Positions 19,784-31,135 of a stretch of 42,638 nucleotides of DNA are shown one piece after another. The stretch lies in the NCBI GenBank assembly GCA_029378245.1, contig JARKIF010000249.1, positions 1-42,638 of the forward strand, written 5' to 3'. How positions within the stretch are numbered: the stretch's first letter is position 1; every line of letters begins with the position of its first letter. The position numbers and the translations under genes are program-made. This stretch comes from Roridomyces roridus. Taxonomy: Eukaryota > Basidiomycota > Agaricomycetes > Agaricales > Mycenaceae. The notes under the pieces are model-generated. The model was given only the letters and a program-made list of their open reading frames with translations. It had not been told where the DNA came from and did no database searches.

Positions 19784-21057
19784 GTTGGCTCTGGTTCAAT
19801 CTGGCAGGAACAATAGGAATCCCCTCGACGCTCACCAACCCAAGATCTGCACATCGTCCAAGATGTACATGCAAAACGAGTGCAACAGCATCCATCGCCT
19901 CGAAGGACAGCATCACCAGCGCTTCCCGGAGCTCCGGACCGTCCTCATCGGACGTATGTATCGTCAACCGACGCAACCGGGGGTAATCATGCGCCTCCAT
20001 AGAATCCGCCAATGCCGCGTCGAGTGCGAGCCACTGGCGCGTACGGTAGGTGTGGGTCCTGCTACGATCGAGAAAGGTTAGCGTCATCGTGATGGTTTCG
20101 AGCGTCCGCCGGGCGCTGGGTGCAGTTTGCAGAAATGCCAGCAGGGAGAGGAGGGTACTTGGGGCCCGAGCGTGTGTTTGTTTTATGACGATGTGCTTGA
20201 GACCACGGAGATTTTGAAAGTCTGGGCCTCCGCTGGGACCTATGGGTACAGTCTCAATGTAAAGATCGCACTATAAAAGAAGTATACTTGCCTGTTGATG
20301 GATGGCAATCGTCGAAGATAATGGTTTCAAGGCTTGTGGTGCACGAGCTGCGGAGGTACCGGTTGACCGCCGACCATTTGAGCTGGAAGCTCGGCACTGT
20401 GACGAATCCCAACGTCGTGATCTGCGTCGGCGACTCCTTCATCGTAATCATCCAATCAGTGAACAGCTTATGGCCCGTGTGTAAGGTGTACAGCTGTGCG
20501 GGTAGCGCCTTGGCTGATGGGCGCGCTGGATTAACATGATCCGGCAACCCCGCTATTTTGAGGGATTGAAGCGATGGGAAAGAACACACGTAGTCGACGA
20601 TGCCGTCAACCGCCACGTAGTTCTCGTCCAGCTCGAGCTCCATGTGAAGGAGAGACGCGGTAAATGCAGGCGTCTCGTCCGGTGGAACGGATAGATGACG
20701 CCGGCAGTCGAGGTATAACCGCGTGGGCCGAATTCCCCGGTGTTCGAGAGCAGCGAGGGTTTCGCTCGGAGAGAGCGTCGGGATCCCGGCGTCTCGCGAA
20801 TTCCATTTGTGTGTCAGTCGCACCTCGTCGATGCACCCCAGAAATGTGACGAGTGGACAGGAGATGAGGTAGAGGAAGGTTTTGAGCCTGTTGGCGTCCG
20901 TGTCCCATCCCACCCGAAGAGATATCGACATGAATTGATAGTATCGGCTTCGTGGCAGCCATTGTCGGGAGACGCAGCTGCAAGCTTTGAGCGCGTCCTT
21001 GTCGTCGCAGAGCTTGTCGATGATGGAGTCGAGTATCTCTTGAGGGATGTTGAGCAT
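19767..21057 (-). CDS. F-box and Leu-rich protein
   Basis: Two exons, 20292-21057 and 19767-20239, give 412 residues. The 52-nt intron (20240-20291) uses a GC donor (GCAAGT) and AG acceptor. The GT four bases later would put exon 2 in a frame that does not match the long downstream open frame. The N-terminus MLNIPQEILDSIIDKL with LKACSCVSRQWLPRSR is a standard F-box-like segment (residues 1-45). The remainder is irregular and Leu-rich (FPSLQSLKIAGLPDH, TSLETIIFDDC, YPRLRRLTIHTSDE). Predicted SCF adaptor, substrate unknown. It is not close in sequence to the F-box gene at 2689-3556. Its stop lies inside the convergent dehydrogenase gene. Confidence 0.82.
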
Positions 21058-21112
21058 GGTGGAGAGAAGAACTGGCCCAGAGCACTGCCCCGGGAGTCGT
21101 CATGGATGCCAG

Positions 21113-21245
21113 GAGAATCGGATCATTTGTAACGGCAGAGGGACCAAAAGGAAGATTCATTCGCCTCAAACATGCCTCGAACTCGGATCGAACGAATGAT
21201 TTTTTGCGAGCGACGGGCCAGGCGAATCACTTCGTGGATTCCGAG
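21113..21245. repeat. Upstream duplication, proximal copy
   Basis: GAGAATCGGATCAT...CATGCCTC(G/A)AACTCGGATCG...GATTTT is repeated at 21556-21680 with moderate divergence. It lies in the 5' region of the minus-strand F-box gene. Confidence 0.6.
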
Positions 21246-21405
21246 GTTTCGGGTGGGCCGAAGATGGATTGATAGGTATCGGCCCAGCCGAAACCGGCCT
21301 AAATTACCATATATGACAATATCAATCAGGTATCTGCAAAGCCGAAACCTGATCACTGGTTTCGGAACCATCTTCGGGCCGGCCGACACGCGGCAATCGT
21401 CCATG
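21245..21405. repeat. Short inverted-repeat segment present in only one duplicate
   Basis: GGCCGAAGATGG near 21256-21267 is matched by CCATCTTCGGGCC near 21368-21380. GGTTTCGG/CCGAAACC words recur four times, and AGGTATC...AGCCGAAACC occurs twice as a direct repeat. The distal duplicate lacks this segment between its matching flanks, so it may be a small insertion (about 150 bp). Confidence 0.45.
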
Positions 21406-21555
21406 TGAATCTGGGTCGGGTTTCTATGTGTTGGAGTACTGAGCATCTGGGTGCATGATGGTGGGGGAAGAGCACTGTGTTTGTCCAGATCTGTTTGCTC
21501 TTTGAGCACTTCCTTCTTGCCAAGCAGCAGGCTGGCGATGATGGACGCGCGCAAT

Positions 21556-21740
21556 GAGAATCGGATCATCGGTCAGGACAGAGGGATGGGGAAAAAACTG
21601 TGCTTATCGCCGATAACCATGCCTCAAACTCGGATCGAACGAGTGATTTTCGAGCCACTTGCCATGGTCCAGGCAAATATCGGTCGAGATCGTCGCGGCG
21701 TCAAGTTTCTACGTGTCGGGGTACTTGCATCTCGGTGAAT
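21556..21740. repeat. Upstream duplication, distal copy
   Basis: Matches 21113-21245 and then jumps to text like 21405-21440 (TTCTA(T/C)GTGT(T/C)GG(A/G)GTACT followed by CATCT). Confidence 0.55.
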
Positions 21741-22059
21741 CGGAGTGGACAGGAAGCTGCTATCCAGCGGGGGGTTGGATTTCGTCGTTGAAAATTCCGG
21801 GCATTAGAGGCAGCGGAGTTGAAAGCACGCCATGATGATGGTAGGAGGAGAGTTTCGTTTGTTTATTTGTTCCATCATTTGATCACCGATGAGTCATTTC
21901 TTCGTTTGCCACCCTCATCGACTCGGGCAATTCCTTGAAGCTTGAAGTCCCACACAACTTGATCTTCGTTTCTATTCTCTTACAACTCTACGCTGCGCCC
22001 CGCTCAATACTTGCATCGTCAAGTGACAAATCCACCCGGCACACGTAGCCTTCCTAGAT

Positions 22060-23818
22060 CTAGTGGTCGTCTGCCTCTTCCTTGCCCCACTTGACCATCG
22101 ACGAAGCCCCACCCATCGACTCGACTCGCCTGCGCGCGAGAATCGAGACTGTCGACGTGGCGGTACCCACAAAACCCACAGCCTCGGACTGAAGGAATGC
22201 GTCGACAAGTATAGGGTACCTGCGCTCGCGGGGTTAGTAGTAAATCAACGCACCTCGAAAAGGGGACGCACCAATGTCCAAACCTCTCCACTGTCGTCGA
22301 ATGATCCACCCTCCGCCATCCCAGTTTACCGACTTCGTCCCACCACTGTGTATTGCCCTCATCGCTGGTCATGATGACCTCTTTCACGCGGATACGCCGC
22401 CGTTCCCAGATCTCTGCCTTGACCTCTTCCACGCGCCGGGCGTAGGCCGACAGCGGGGCGAAGCACTGGCTGAGGGGCTTATGATACCGAATGCGGCACC
22501 AAATGGAAAAGTCGCCGCGCCGCACGTGGATGGCGATATACTACGATAGGGTCAGCACCGATATCCAAGGTCGATTCTGAACGAGAGGCAACGTACGGGT
22601 GGTATCACCTCCCCGTCCTCAACGCCCAATGTCTCCCGAATAAACCTCGTCCCCACATCCCTCACTTCGCTCCTCCATTGAATATGCCGCCCGACGGCAT
22701 GCCATGCGGGTGCATGGTCCTCCTCGTCCTCGAGGTTCTGAATACCCCAATACAGGTTGTTCGAACATGCTAGGTGCTCATCTGGCGGGAGTGCTGCCTG
22801 ATGCACGGGCGACGGTTTAACTGGGAGGGATTTCCAATGCGGGAACGATAACAGCGCGGCAACGGACCAGAGGAGGGTGCTTGGGTCCTCACCGCCGTCG
22901 GTCGCTGAGCGGACCCATGCTGGGGCCAGGGTGTATGAGAGATCTGTGGATCGAGGGGTGAGCCGTGGGCAGCAAGACGGATGGAGGACGTACCGAGTTT
23001 CAGATTCGGTGGCGCCTCGAGGTACAGACGCTCGCGCTCCCAGGTCTTGTCCTGGATGTCCCAGCACCCGAGTTCTTCAAGCGTCTCGCTGGCTGCGTCC
23101 TACGAAGACACTGTGAGTATACCACCGTTCAATAAAGACGATATACCCACCTTGACCTCCCGCCATTCGAGGATGGGCATGCCCAGCGTTTGGGAGAGCA
23201 GCGGAACGTCAAAGACGTCGCCAAAGTCCAGATGCGAGGCGTTTTCGTTGTTGATATGTACGGGTCGGAAGCGCGGGATGATGGGTACGCGGTGGGTGAG
23301 CTGGGCGATGTAAATCATGTTCATCTACGAAGGTAGACGTTGGACAACGGTAAGACGTGGAGCTGAAGTTGGAATGACACACAAATTCTATGACCTGGTT
23401 GGCTGAACTCTATTGAGCGTGTATTTAGGAAAAATGAAGACACGGTACGCACACCATCCGTTGGCGGGCCACGTCGTAATATATTGTAAATCCCGTCGTA
23501 GGTTTTCTGTGCAAACAGAATGAGTCAGCACCCAAACACCGGGCGCATAATAACACACGTACCGCGGAACGCGTTCGTCGGCAATGGATTCAGCAGCAGC
23601 GAAGACTGTCCCGTAGGCTCTGAAGCCAAAGCACTCAAATCCTCGAGGTCGAATATGGGGGGTCCTGGGTCCTTGGGCGCGAGCTTCAGATTGGATAACA
23701 AGCCGTCCCCGAGTGCGGGGCTCCTCCCCCATGTGCCCAAAAGCAGGAGCGAGAAAACCATAATGAGTGAGACGAGGAAGCAGCTGCGTGATCGGTTCCG
23801 GGTGAGGAGCGAGTCCAT
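22060..23818 (-). CDS. O-fucosyltransferase-like type II membrane protein
   Basis: Eight exons: 23563-23818, 23453-23506, 23383-23402, 23151-23324, 22994-23099, 22597-22943, 22272-22540 and 22060-22219. The sum is 1386 nt, 461 residues; exon 3 has only 20 nt. All introns are GT-AG. The N-terminus MDSLLTRNRSRS is followed by one hydrophobic anchor (CFLVSLIMVFSLLLLGTW), as in Golgi glycosyltransferases. Then come YITTWPANGWSNQVIEF, the segment VPIIPRFRP...FGDVFDVP, and AIHVRRGDF. The HVRRGD box corresponds to fucosyltransferase motif I (HxRR), which contacts GDP-fucose in characterised enzymes. Near the end VIMTSDE and VGFVGTATSTVS match the family's nucleotide-binding region. Donor and acceptor sugars are unverified. 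It is followed downstream, in the same orientation, by the F-box gene. Confidence 0.8.
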
Positions 23819-24772
23819 GGGCAACACAGGGAGGGAAGCGGACACGGGGGTGGAGGGAGGTGAGAGGAAAGAAACGATCGTGATGATGCGGGGCAAACGC
23901 GTTTCGGCGATTATTTCTTGTTGACCGCGCTTGCCTTCCGGGCGCTTGTGACACAGCACTCAACCGAACCTCGGAACGAGAGCCGAGTCGTAAAAATAGC
24001 CTCAAAATGATTCGCGATACGCAATCGGGCATTCAACGCCGCTCTCAGTGCTCTTGGCGTGGCATCGGGGTTAAATCTGACTGGATCAGGGGCGGGACTA
24101 ACTCTTATTATATTCCGTTCAGTAATACGGCCATATCCTGTTGCTGCTGAGAGTACACACAGACCTGCAACCATAGATCCTGTTCAACACCTCGAATGAA
24201 CGAAGGGATGGTGTGTTCCTGGATTGACATGGTCAATGATACGGGCGCTAAACGTTCGGAACCGGGAAAGCGCCGGATGTCGGGTTGGTGCTGGCCCTAC
24301 TTCCTGCATACAAAGCCATGGGTAGCTGAACGAAGGCATCGGAAAAGTAACACTGCAACGAGAATAAACAAAATAGCACTCGGCACATGTACGCAACAGA
24401 GGTTCCTGCTATTGGTTGCTGCACACTGACTTGAGCTATGTAGAATTCGAAGACGGGCATTGAAAGGGTATCCAGCACTTGACAGAAAACATGTAATGGA
24501 CCACGCAGGGATTCGGAAATCAGGAAGGACCGGGGTGAGAGGCGCCCGTATCGAAGAAATGTCATTATAACGCGGCAGCCGGCTTGGACGGATCAGACGT
24601 GTTCCAATAAAAGAGGAGCCCACCATTGAACGACCACGAGTCTCAGGAACCCCTTTTCTGCTGCCCGTGCTTAGTTTCGATCAAACCTTACTTGGACGCC
24701 CAGAGTCCAAATCAGAGGAAACGACCCCAGACGCAGTCGCACGTATATCGATAATACGACGGAAGTAACCTT
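23819..24772. other. Intergenic region between the two transferase-like genes
   Basis: The region is about 950 bp and serves as promoter of the first gene and 3' region of the second. No gene is supported; a 110-codon minus-strand frame near 24.3-24.6 kb shows no domain. Confidence 0.4.
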
Positions 24773-26539
24773 CTACCAAAAGCGATTCGTTTCTGGCATC
24801 CGTCCGCCAGCCAGTCGAAGTTGGACAACATTGGACGAAAGACTGGAAAACTGCGTCAAAGGTTCAACATCAGTTTGAATTCTCGGGAAACTGTGCACGC
24901 ACCCCAACCCCGATGAACATTTCTGCTGCAACGAGCACGCTCATATCCACCGCCTGCGCCACGGCCCTCTCATCCCGCATCAACTTCATATCAAGAGAAG
25001 TGGACACGAGATCCCAATTATCCGCTTTGAGCTGGGCCATGAGCTGCGCAACCCACTCCGGCTCGCCGTTCGTCGCGATGTACACCGAGCGGAGCTGCAA
25101 GCCCGACACCGCGGAGTCCTTGCGTACGGTGTGGACGCGTTGGACAATCGATTCCGCGGTCGGCCAACAATGCGCATAGGAAGCGTCCTCTCGCGACACA
25201 CCTTCCGGTACATCAAGGTAATCGGGAAGTGCTGGAAGAGTGGGGTGTGCAGCTCGCACGTCAGGTCTGCCGAAGGCGTTCCAGACGTTATACCCCGTGC
25301 CCAAGGATGCGAGCCTTCGGCAGTGTTCGGCATAGTCCCCGCGTCGGACGTGTAGAGCGAGGAGGCCGGTGATGGGTGTTGACGAGGCGGGGTAAGGTGT
25401 GAAAGAGGAGAGGGGGTAGGGTGTGGATTTGCCCAGGCCAATAATTCCTTTTCGTGGGGGTGTGTAGGACGGGATGAGTGCGGGAGGGATGGAGTGAGGA
25501 TCCAGGGTGAGGAGATCGTAGTTTCGAGAGAGGGCACGGCCGACGAGCGGAGACCATTTGAATTGTATTAGTGCCGGAGAGGTGCCGTAGGACGGCCATA
25601 TCTCGAGGACTTTGGTGGGTGCGGCCATGGCCCTGGTGAGAATCGAGTCAGATAAACTGGAAAAGAGCATTGATGGACCCACAGCCAATCAAATGGCTCG
25701 CCATTGGAGATCATCACGCACGGAGCCTCCATTTTACCAAGTTTGTCAGCCCAACGCGTCAGAGTCTCCATACCGCTCGTATCGTCCGTGAGATTGAGCA
25801 CTTTGAGCGTCTCATCCAGATCCACTTCAACGACCTCGCTCGGAGGGCATAACTTATCCCACCATTCCTTCGATATCGCGCGCGGTTCGTCGACGTCCGG
25901 GTCGATTCCGAGATGCCCGCCTCCCGTCGGCCCAGATGTGAATGCGTTCATGGGGATGCTGAGTGGACGTCTGCTTCCGTCAGGGAGAGTGTCGGGGAAC
26001 GGTGGGTGTGCGCTGGCGACAAAGTCTCGGAAGACATAACCGCGGTTTGCTAGGTACGCGAGGTGGGAGTTGACAAGCCTGTGGTATTATCGTGGTGAGA
26101 ATTAGTGGACTCAGAGATTGGAGGACGGTTTACGAGGCTTGGAAAGCATTATTCCATCTGAGATGAATCAGAGATTGCATCATGTTGCCACGAATCACGC
26201 TCTTACCCACTTCCACTGGCTTCCTGTGGGAGGTACAGATACCTAAAAAGATAGTCGAATAGAATACTGGACGGAGTGCTTGCTAAGACGCACCTCCGTC
26301 TGGAGTTCGTGGAGTGTCCACTGTGTTGTGGCAGCCTCCGCTCGTATTCCCGTATATCTGAGAATGTCGGATGGCCAAGAGGGTCTTGCACGGGGCGAAG
26401 GATTACTGCGAGCAGGATACAGGTTCCAGTGTTGCTGGGAATTCCGAAACTGGCACTCACCCCAGCACCAGAGAAAGAAAAGAGCCAAGCAAGCGCAGAG
26501 GGCGCCTCTGTAGATGATTCGGGGCTTGAGGTGTAGCAT
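24773..26539 (-). CDS. Second O-fucosyltransferase-like type II membrane protein
   Basis: Seven exons: 26461-26539, 26294-26405, 26207-26242, 26134-26157, 25683-26078, 24903-25632 and 24773-24850. Introns are 49-55 nt; the sum is 1455 nt, 484 residues. Exons 3 and 4 are only 36 and 24 nt. The N-terminus MLHLKPRIIYRGALCACLALFFLWCW is a membrane anchor. Then DIREYERRLPQ and YLYLPQEASGSGWNNAFQ, resembling the start of a fungal fucosyltransferase-like group, and ALHVRRGDYAEHC with the HxRR-type motif. RSVYIATNGEPEW and FIGVGFSSLSSNVVQLR (formed across the last splice) close the nucleotide-binding half. It shares the HVRRGD box and architecture with the neighbour at 22060-23818 but little else, so the two are probably old paralogues or members of different subgroups. 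Substrate unknown. Confidence 0.8.
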
Positions 26540-27630
26540 ACGAGTGGGGAGAGAGCGGTAGATCAAGGTCGAATCAAGGTGGACCACTAGTTCCGATGGC
26601 GCAGGCGGGCGGGGGTCCTAACCGCGATGGCAGAAAAGCTGCGTGGATGCCGGAAGCAAGAAGCAAGGGTGATCTGATCCAAAGATACAAACACAGAGTT
26701 CAACTAGACCACACCGATCACACGGCCACAGGGCGTTGCATACGAATGATGTGTAGGAATTCCCGCCCGGGGAGTGTATTAATTAGCTAATTGATGTACA
26801 TGTAATACAGTGAGAGCGAGTGAATTCGAAGGGAATCCTGCAATAGGAGGGTTACTTGACTGTGGCAAAAGCGGAACTTTCGGCACGCACGTGCACGATT
26901 GATATATAAGAGTAGCGAGCGGCGCAGACTCAGTTACTGCCCAGTGGAAGCCGATTCGGATGCGGCAGGTGTTTCACTATAAAGTTTATAAACTGATCAG
27001 AAGGAGATTTGACGGGGAACAGAATGACGCACGGCGGTGAGAATCACTTGGAGCAATGACCATCTGATAGTTTGTGATGCGATCCGAGTGGGAGATCAGG
27101 CATCAAGGAAAGAGATGATCCTGGTGCAAAATTGTTTATCCCTTCGGCTCGTGAGATGACGAGAACATGAATCCACTCGCAGTTTCGAGCCAAAAAAAAG
27201 CTGTATGACCTTTATCAGCGAGAATGCAGCTACCCGGATTCGAACCATGCACTCACTGTGCGTGCTGAAGCGTCGAAGTTCCTACTTGGATGGAAGCAGT
27301 TCATGATGAAAATCTTCAGCGTCAGGTAGTGTAGTCCCCCACACGCCCGTGGAGTGCCGAGCATACGGCAGAGCTAACCTTGCACAGCAATCTGCGGCGG
27401 CCGCTGTGCGCCCGCCAAAATGGGAATTTCCGGTCACTATATTCGTGTGAGACTTGTGCCTCTCCAGTCTCAGCCAGCTAGCGAACGTTATCTTGGTTAA
27501 AGGAGTGGGTAAATATATGCCATACTTGTGCCATACTCGTCTCCCAAAAACCACGCGTCATGCACAGCCAGGCGCGGATTCTGATTGAGTTGCACATGTA
27601 ACCCGGAAAGAAGCTTATTTGATATCTGAT
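26540..27630. other. Intergenic region
   Basis: A strong TATATAAG occurs on the plus strand near 26901-26908 without an ORF following it. A B-box-like GGTTCGAATCC lies on the minus strand near 27233-27243 but lacks tRNA folding. No gene supported. Confidence 0.4.
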
Positions 27631-27631
27631 G

Positions 27632-27639
27632 TATATAAA
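27632..27639 (+). promoter_or_regulatory. TATA-like box
   Basis: TATATAAA, only 28 nt before the ATG at 27667, which is close for a basidiomycete promoter. Confidence 0.35.
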
Positions 27640-27666
27640 GTACAGGCTTGGTTCTCTCCCCGCAGG

Positions 27667-28213
27667 ATGGATTACCCACCGCGTTCCCTCGTTCGCGCGG
27701 CGCCGCCCACTCAAGTCCAACACGCCGCGTCGTCTGGGGGCAAAGTATTCGGCCGCCCCGGTGCTCGTCTACGCACCTCCGTCGTGCGCGTTGTCCGTCG
27801 TAAATGTGCCAAGGCCTCGGCAACGCAGGAGAGCACACTGAATCATTATGATCATACCGCACCCACTCCATATCTGCTGGAGTCAGACGCCGCCTCAACC
27901 CCCCTCCTCCGGCAGAAACGTTCTTCCCCCGTCCTGCCAATGGGCTACATCCTCCCTCCACGCATCACCGAGACCGAGTCGCTGCGAGGACCCTTTTCCT
28001 CTTCAAGTTCCCGCCTGCGCCGCACGCAATCTGGTTTCTTCCGTCCACCAAAGGCACGGAGATGGCGGCGCACGCGGAAGTTCCAGTCGTTCTTAGTTGT
28101 GCGTTCCTTTGCCTTGATCAGCACACCGAGCTCTGACAGTGTATTTCGGACAGCGCATCCTGAACGCCATTTACATCTTCCCCGTCCCACCATCCGTGTT
28201 CGTCACACAGTGA
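27667..28213 (+). CDS. Hypothetical basic protein, doubtful gene model
   Basis: Exons 27667-28098 and 28154-28213 joined over a 55-nt GTGCGT...GGACAG intron would encode 163 residues, rich in Arg/Ser/Pro, ending in a hydrophobic segment (LNAIYIFPVPPSVFVTQ). Past the TGA at 28211-28213 the same frame stays open for about 60 codons and is strikingly hydrophobic (LIAFYATAAILRLALFVAF, then TVFTILLPSVG). This could mean a multi-pass membrane protein with a premature stop, or a wrong splice choice. The opposite strand also has a long open frame here. No family recognised. Confidence 0.3.
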
Positions 28214-29543
28214 TTGATTGCGTTCTACGCCACGGCAGCAATCCTACGTCTAGCCCTCTTCGTGGCATTCCCGTGTGATAGTTGGTTTCTTACCGTATTT
28301 ACCATTCTTCTTCCATCCGTCGGTTCCTTGAAAGTCGTTGTGCTATTTATTTCTCTGCCCCACCTTCTTTCAACTCAGACCAGCTGTACTTGATCCATGT
28401 ATTGCTTTGTACAGCTTCCCACATCTGGCATACCTGCTTGGCAATGAATCCGAATTCGAAGCTAATCAGACTGGTCGTTGCGCCCGCCGCCAGCTACCCC
28501 GGTCCAGGATCACCGCAGTCCTGAACTCGGAGATGATATCGCCATATGTGTCTTCTTAGCGTGCCCTGCTATTTCACTCACCAACGAACTATCATGGACG
28601 CTATACCTCGGCTCCATCAAAAACATAAATTCCATCCAGTTCCAGAGAAAATTCGGAGATAAAGCTTCCGGGTAGGTCCCAGGGGTAATTTTAAGAAAAG
28701 ACGCTTCCGAGGCGGACACGGACTCAATCTCACCATTTCCGGTGGAACATTCTCTCATACCGCAACCAACATTAAACGCTACGCTACTCCGATCAGTTGA
28801 TTTCGGCTGGCTGCCGAGTGATTTGCGCCACACAAGGCTGTGTATTTGTGTGGTCGTGCTTGTCGCTTCTCTCTTTTGACCACCATGATCCATCTTCTCA
28901 CCGGCTCCTGGCTCGCTCCTGTTTGTATCCTGCGCTGCACTACTGATAGCATATGTACTTGACTCCCTCAGGGTGCTGAATCTGGTGGTCGTCTGCGTCT
29001 CTGCGGAGTATGATGTACTTAGCCGAACTCACCTCGACGCACTGCTCCTTTCTCTCCTGATCCGATCGAACCCAATACCTGTTATTCACTGTCAGAATCT
29101 CCTGGTTCCACCTCGCATCCACTGCCGCCGGCGACACTTTGTGACGGTTGATCTACGTGCATCTCCTTGGAATTCTGCCCGAATGCTCAGGTCAGGCGTC
29201 GATAAAATTGGCCACAGAAGCTGGTCCTCCAAGATATATATGTTCATTTCGGAAGTCTTTTGTACTACCACAGGCTCGGCCCTCTCCGCGCTTATACGGT
29301 GACCGGTCATGCCACACCGCGAACTGAATCCGGAGAACTCAGTTATTTTGGTGCAGCTTTTGTACCGACTCGAGCTCGGCTCCTCGCCTCACCCTGCGTA
29401 TGCGGCCAAGGTAGACCGCTGGCCGAATTTTACGCGCTCAGTTATTTCGGTTTGGCGCTCCACGGTCTTGAGGGCCAGCCCGCTGGTGCATACCCCTGGC
29501 ATAAACGCGGATGATTCTCCCCGTCGCGGGAGCACATTCTGGG
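28214..29543. other. Region without a supported gene
   Basis: Some short frames on both strands, for example a minus-strand one at 28510-28893, lack recognisable features. The last 250 bp form the promoter of the secreted protein gene at 29609. Confidence 0.4.
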
Positions 29544-29550
29544 TATAAAA
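29544..29550 (+). promoter_or_regulatory. TATA box of the small secreted protein gene
   Basis: TATAAAA in GGGTATAAAAGC, 65 nt before the ATG. Confidence 0.7.
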
Positions 29551-29608
29551 GCTCTCCACACTGGTATCTGGATTAACCATTCAGCGTCCTCAACTCGCAT
29601 CTCATAGC

Positions 29609-30107
29609 ATGTTCAACCGCGTTCTCTCCACCTTCCTCACGGCGTTCACCGTCTCAGCTCTGGCTGCTACCTCGGTGCCGCACCTCCACAACGGCCAGAG
29701 TATCGCCTTCGATTACACCGACTCGATGCTCAATGGCGACACGTGGTTTGGTATGGGAGTTCTACCCACCGGTATACCGGCCCCCGACTCCATTGTCCAG
29801 CCAGGGTATGACCTTGAATAATATTTGTGGTGATTTACAATGGGCTGACAATTTTCAGTTGGTCGGGACCCGTGGTCATCAACATTGACAACGAGGACAA
29901 GGTCCCAGCGACCTTCCTGCTGTCGTACCCGTCCTTCGTTCCTGGGCTCTCTTACAGTAAGTTTAATTCACTCTCCCTGCTGAGCCCATTACTATTGGAA
30001 TTAATCGACTCCGTCCAGCCGTGCACTTGTTCCAGTACGACATCGAGACTCTGAAGATCGTCATTCCCGACGTACACAACCAGACTTTCATCTGGGTCAA
30101 CGCTTGA
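29609..30107 (+). CDS. Small secreted protein, function unknown
   Basis: Three exons: 29609-29805, 29859-29956 and 30019-30107, with introns of 53 and 62 nt; 384 nt encode 127 residues. MFNRVLSTFLTAFTVSALAA is a signal peptide. The mature part (about 107 residues) has no cysteine and alternates hydrophobic and polar residues (GPVVINIDNEDK, PATFLLSYPSF, YTVHLFQYDIETLKIVIPD), suggesting a small all-beta domain. I do not recognise the family. A clear TATA box, tidy introns and a signal peptide make it a convincing gene. Small secreted proteins of this size are often upregulated during substrate or host contact, but nothing in the sequence proves such a role. Confidence 0.75.
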
Positions 30108-31069
30108 GCCTGCTTTAACGACTCTACGTATCTCATCGCTGTTTAATTGTGATTCGGCCGAATTTATCCCTTCTTCCGTCTGATCCAAGGACTAGGCGCA
30201 AATTCCGCTCTCCTATCCCTTCGTTGGTTCACCGTGGATTCTATACCGCCTCTGAAGCTGTCTTGATAGCGATGAGATTTCCAGTACTCATGCTTCTTCA
30301 CCCTCGATCTTCCTACCATCGCCTCAAGGGATTACTTCTCCCATCATTCTTAGCGCTTTCTCCGCAGGACTTTCTTGTTTTGCTGTGGCAACCTTCCTGT
30401 GGTCCCAGCTGCATCCCTCAGACCATGCGTTAGCAAGCAGGTAAATTCGAGCCATCCGGTTCGCTACAGTAGACCTGCCATACGAATGTCTGTTTTTGTT
30501 GAACAAGGTCCCCGCGTGTCCGGCGTCATCAAATGGGGGTAAACAATGCCTCACGCCCTCGTACGTGGGCGGTGTCTTGGCGGCTAAGTCTGGTAATTCA
30601 TGTAAACCCCGAAACACCGCTGCCCTCCCAAGTATAGCTGAAGAACTCACCGCCTAATCACCATGTAGGTAGCCGGAGTCAACAAAAAGGAACCAATTTG
30701 ATTGATTGATTCATGATTCATTCCAGGTCCTGGCGCTGGCGGTAAGTATCTCCGCATTCTGCAAAGGATTCTACACAGTGAGCACCCCAGACTGCGCTAC
30801 CGAAAGCAAAGTCAAACCACCGCTCGGATCTGTTTTGGCCTTGGCTTCTATTTCTCAGTACCTGATCGCCGTCTCATATGCTTCCAAGTCGCGCTCGCAG
30901 AGCCTGTCTCAATCCCATCAATTCGGCCAGGAACTTGTACCGAGCTCCGATGTCGCGGGTCGACATCCACGGGAAACAACTTGGTCTCGCTACTGGGTGG
31001 CGTCTGACAAGGAGAATGGTTATGTCAACCTGAGTCTGGCCTCAAGCATTGAAAAAAATACAAGCAGAG
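30108..31069. other. Intergenic region upstream of the oxidase gene
   Basis: A TTGATTGATTGATTCATGATTC tract near 30698-30720 is notable. Nothing else seen besides promoter sequence. Confidence 0.4.
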
Positions 31070-31075
31070 TATAAA
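31070..31075 (+). promoter_or_regulatory. TATA box of the copper radical oxidase gene
   Basis: TATAAA in GAGTATAAAGGGC, 66 nt before the ATG at 31136. Confidence 0.7.
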
Positions 31076-31135
31076 GGGCCTCCGTAGTCACCACTCAGCA
31101 TCCTCATTCCCTTCCTTCCTCCTAGATCTCCTTCT

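Noticed and set aside
27225..27300. Another B-box-like GGTTCGAATCC on the minus strand
   Set aside because: T-stem has only two canonical pairs next to the loop; no cloverleaf possible.
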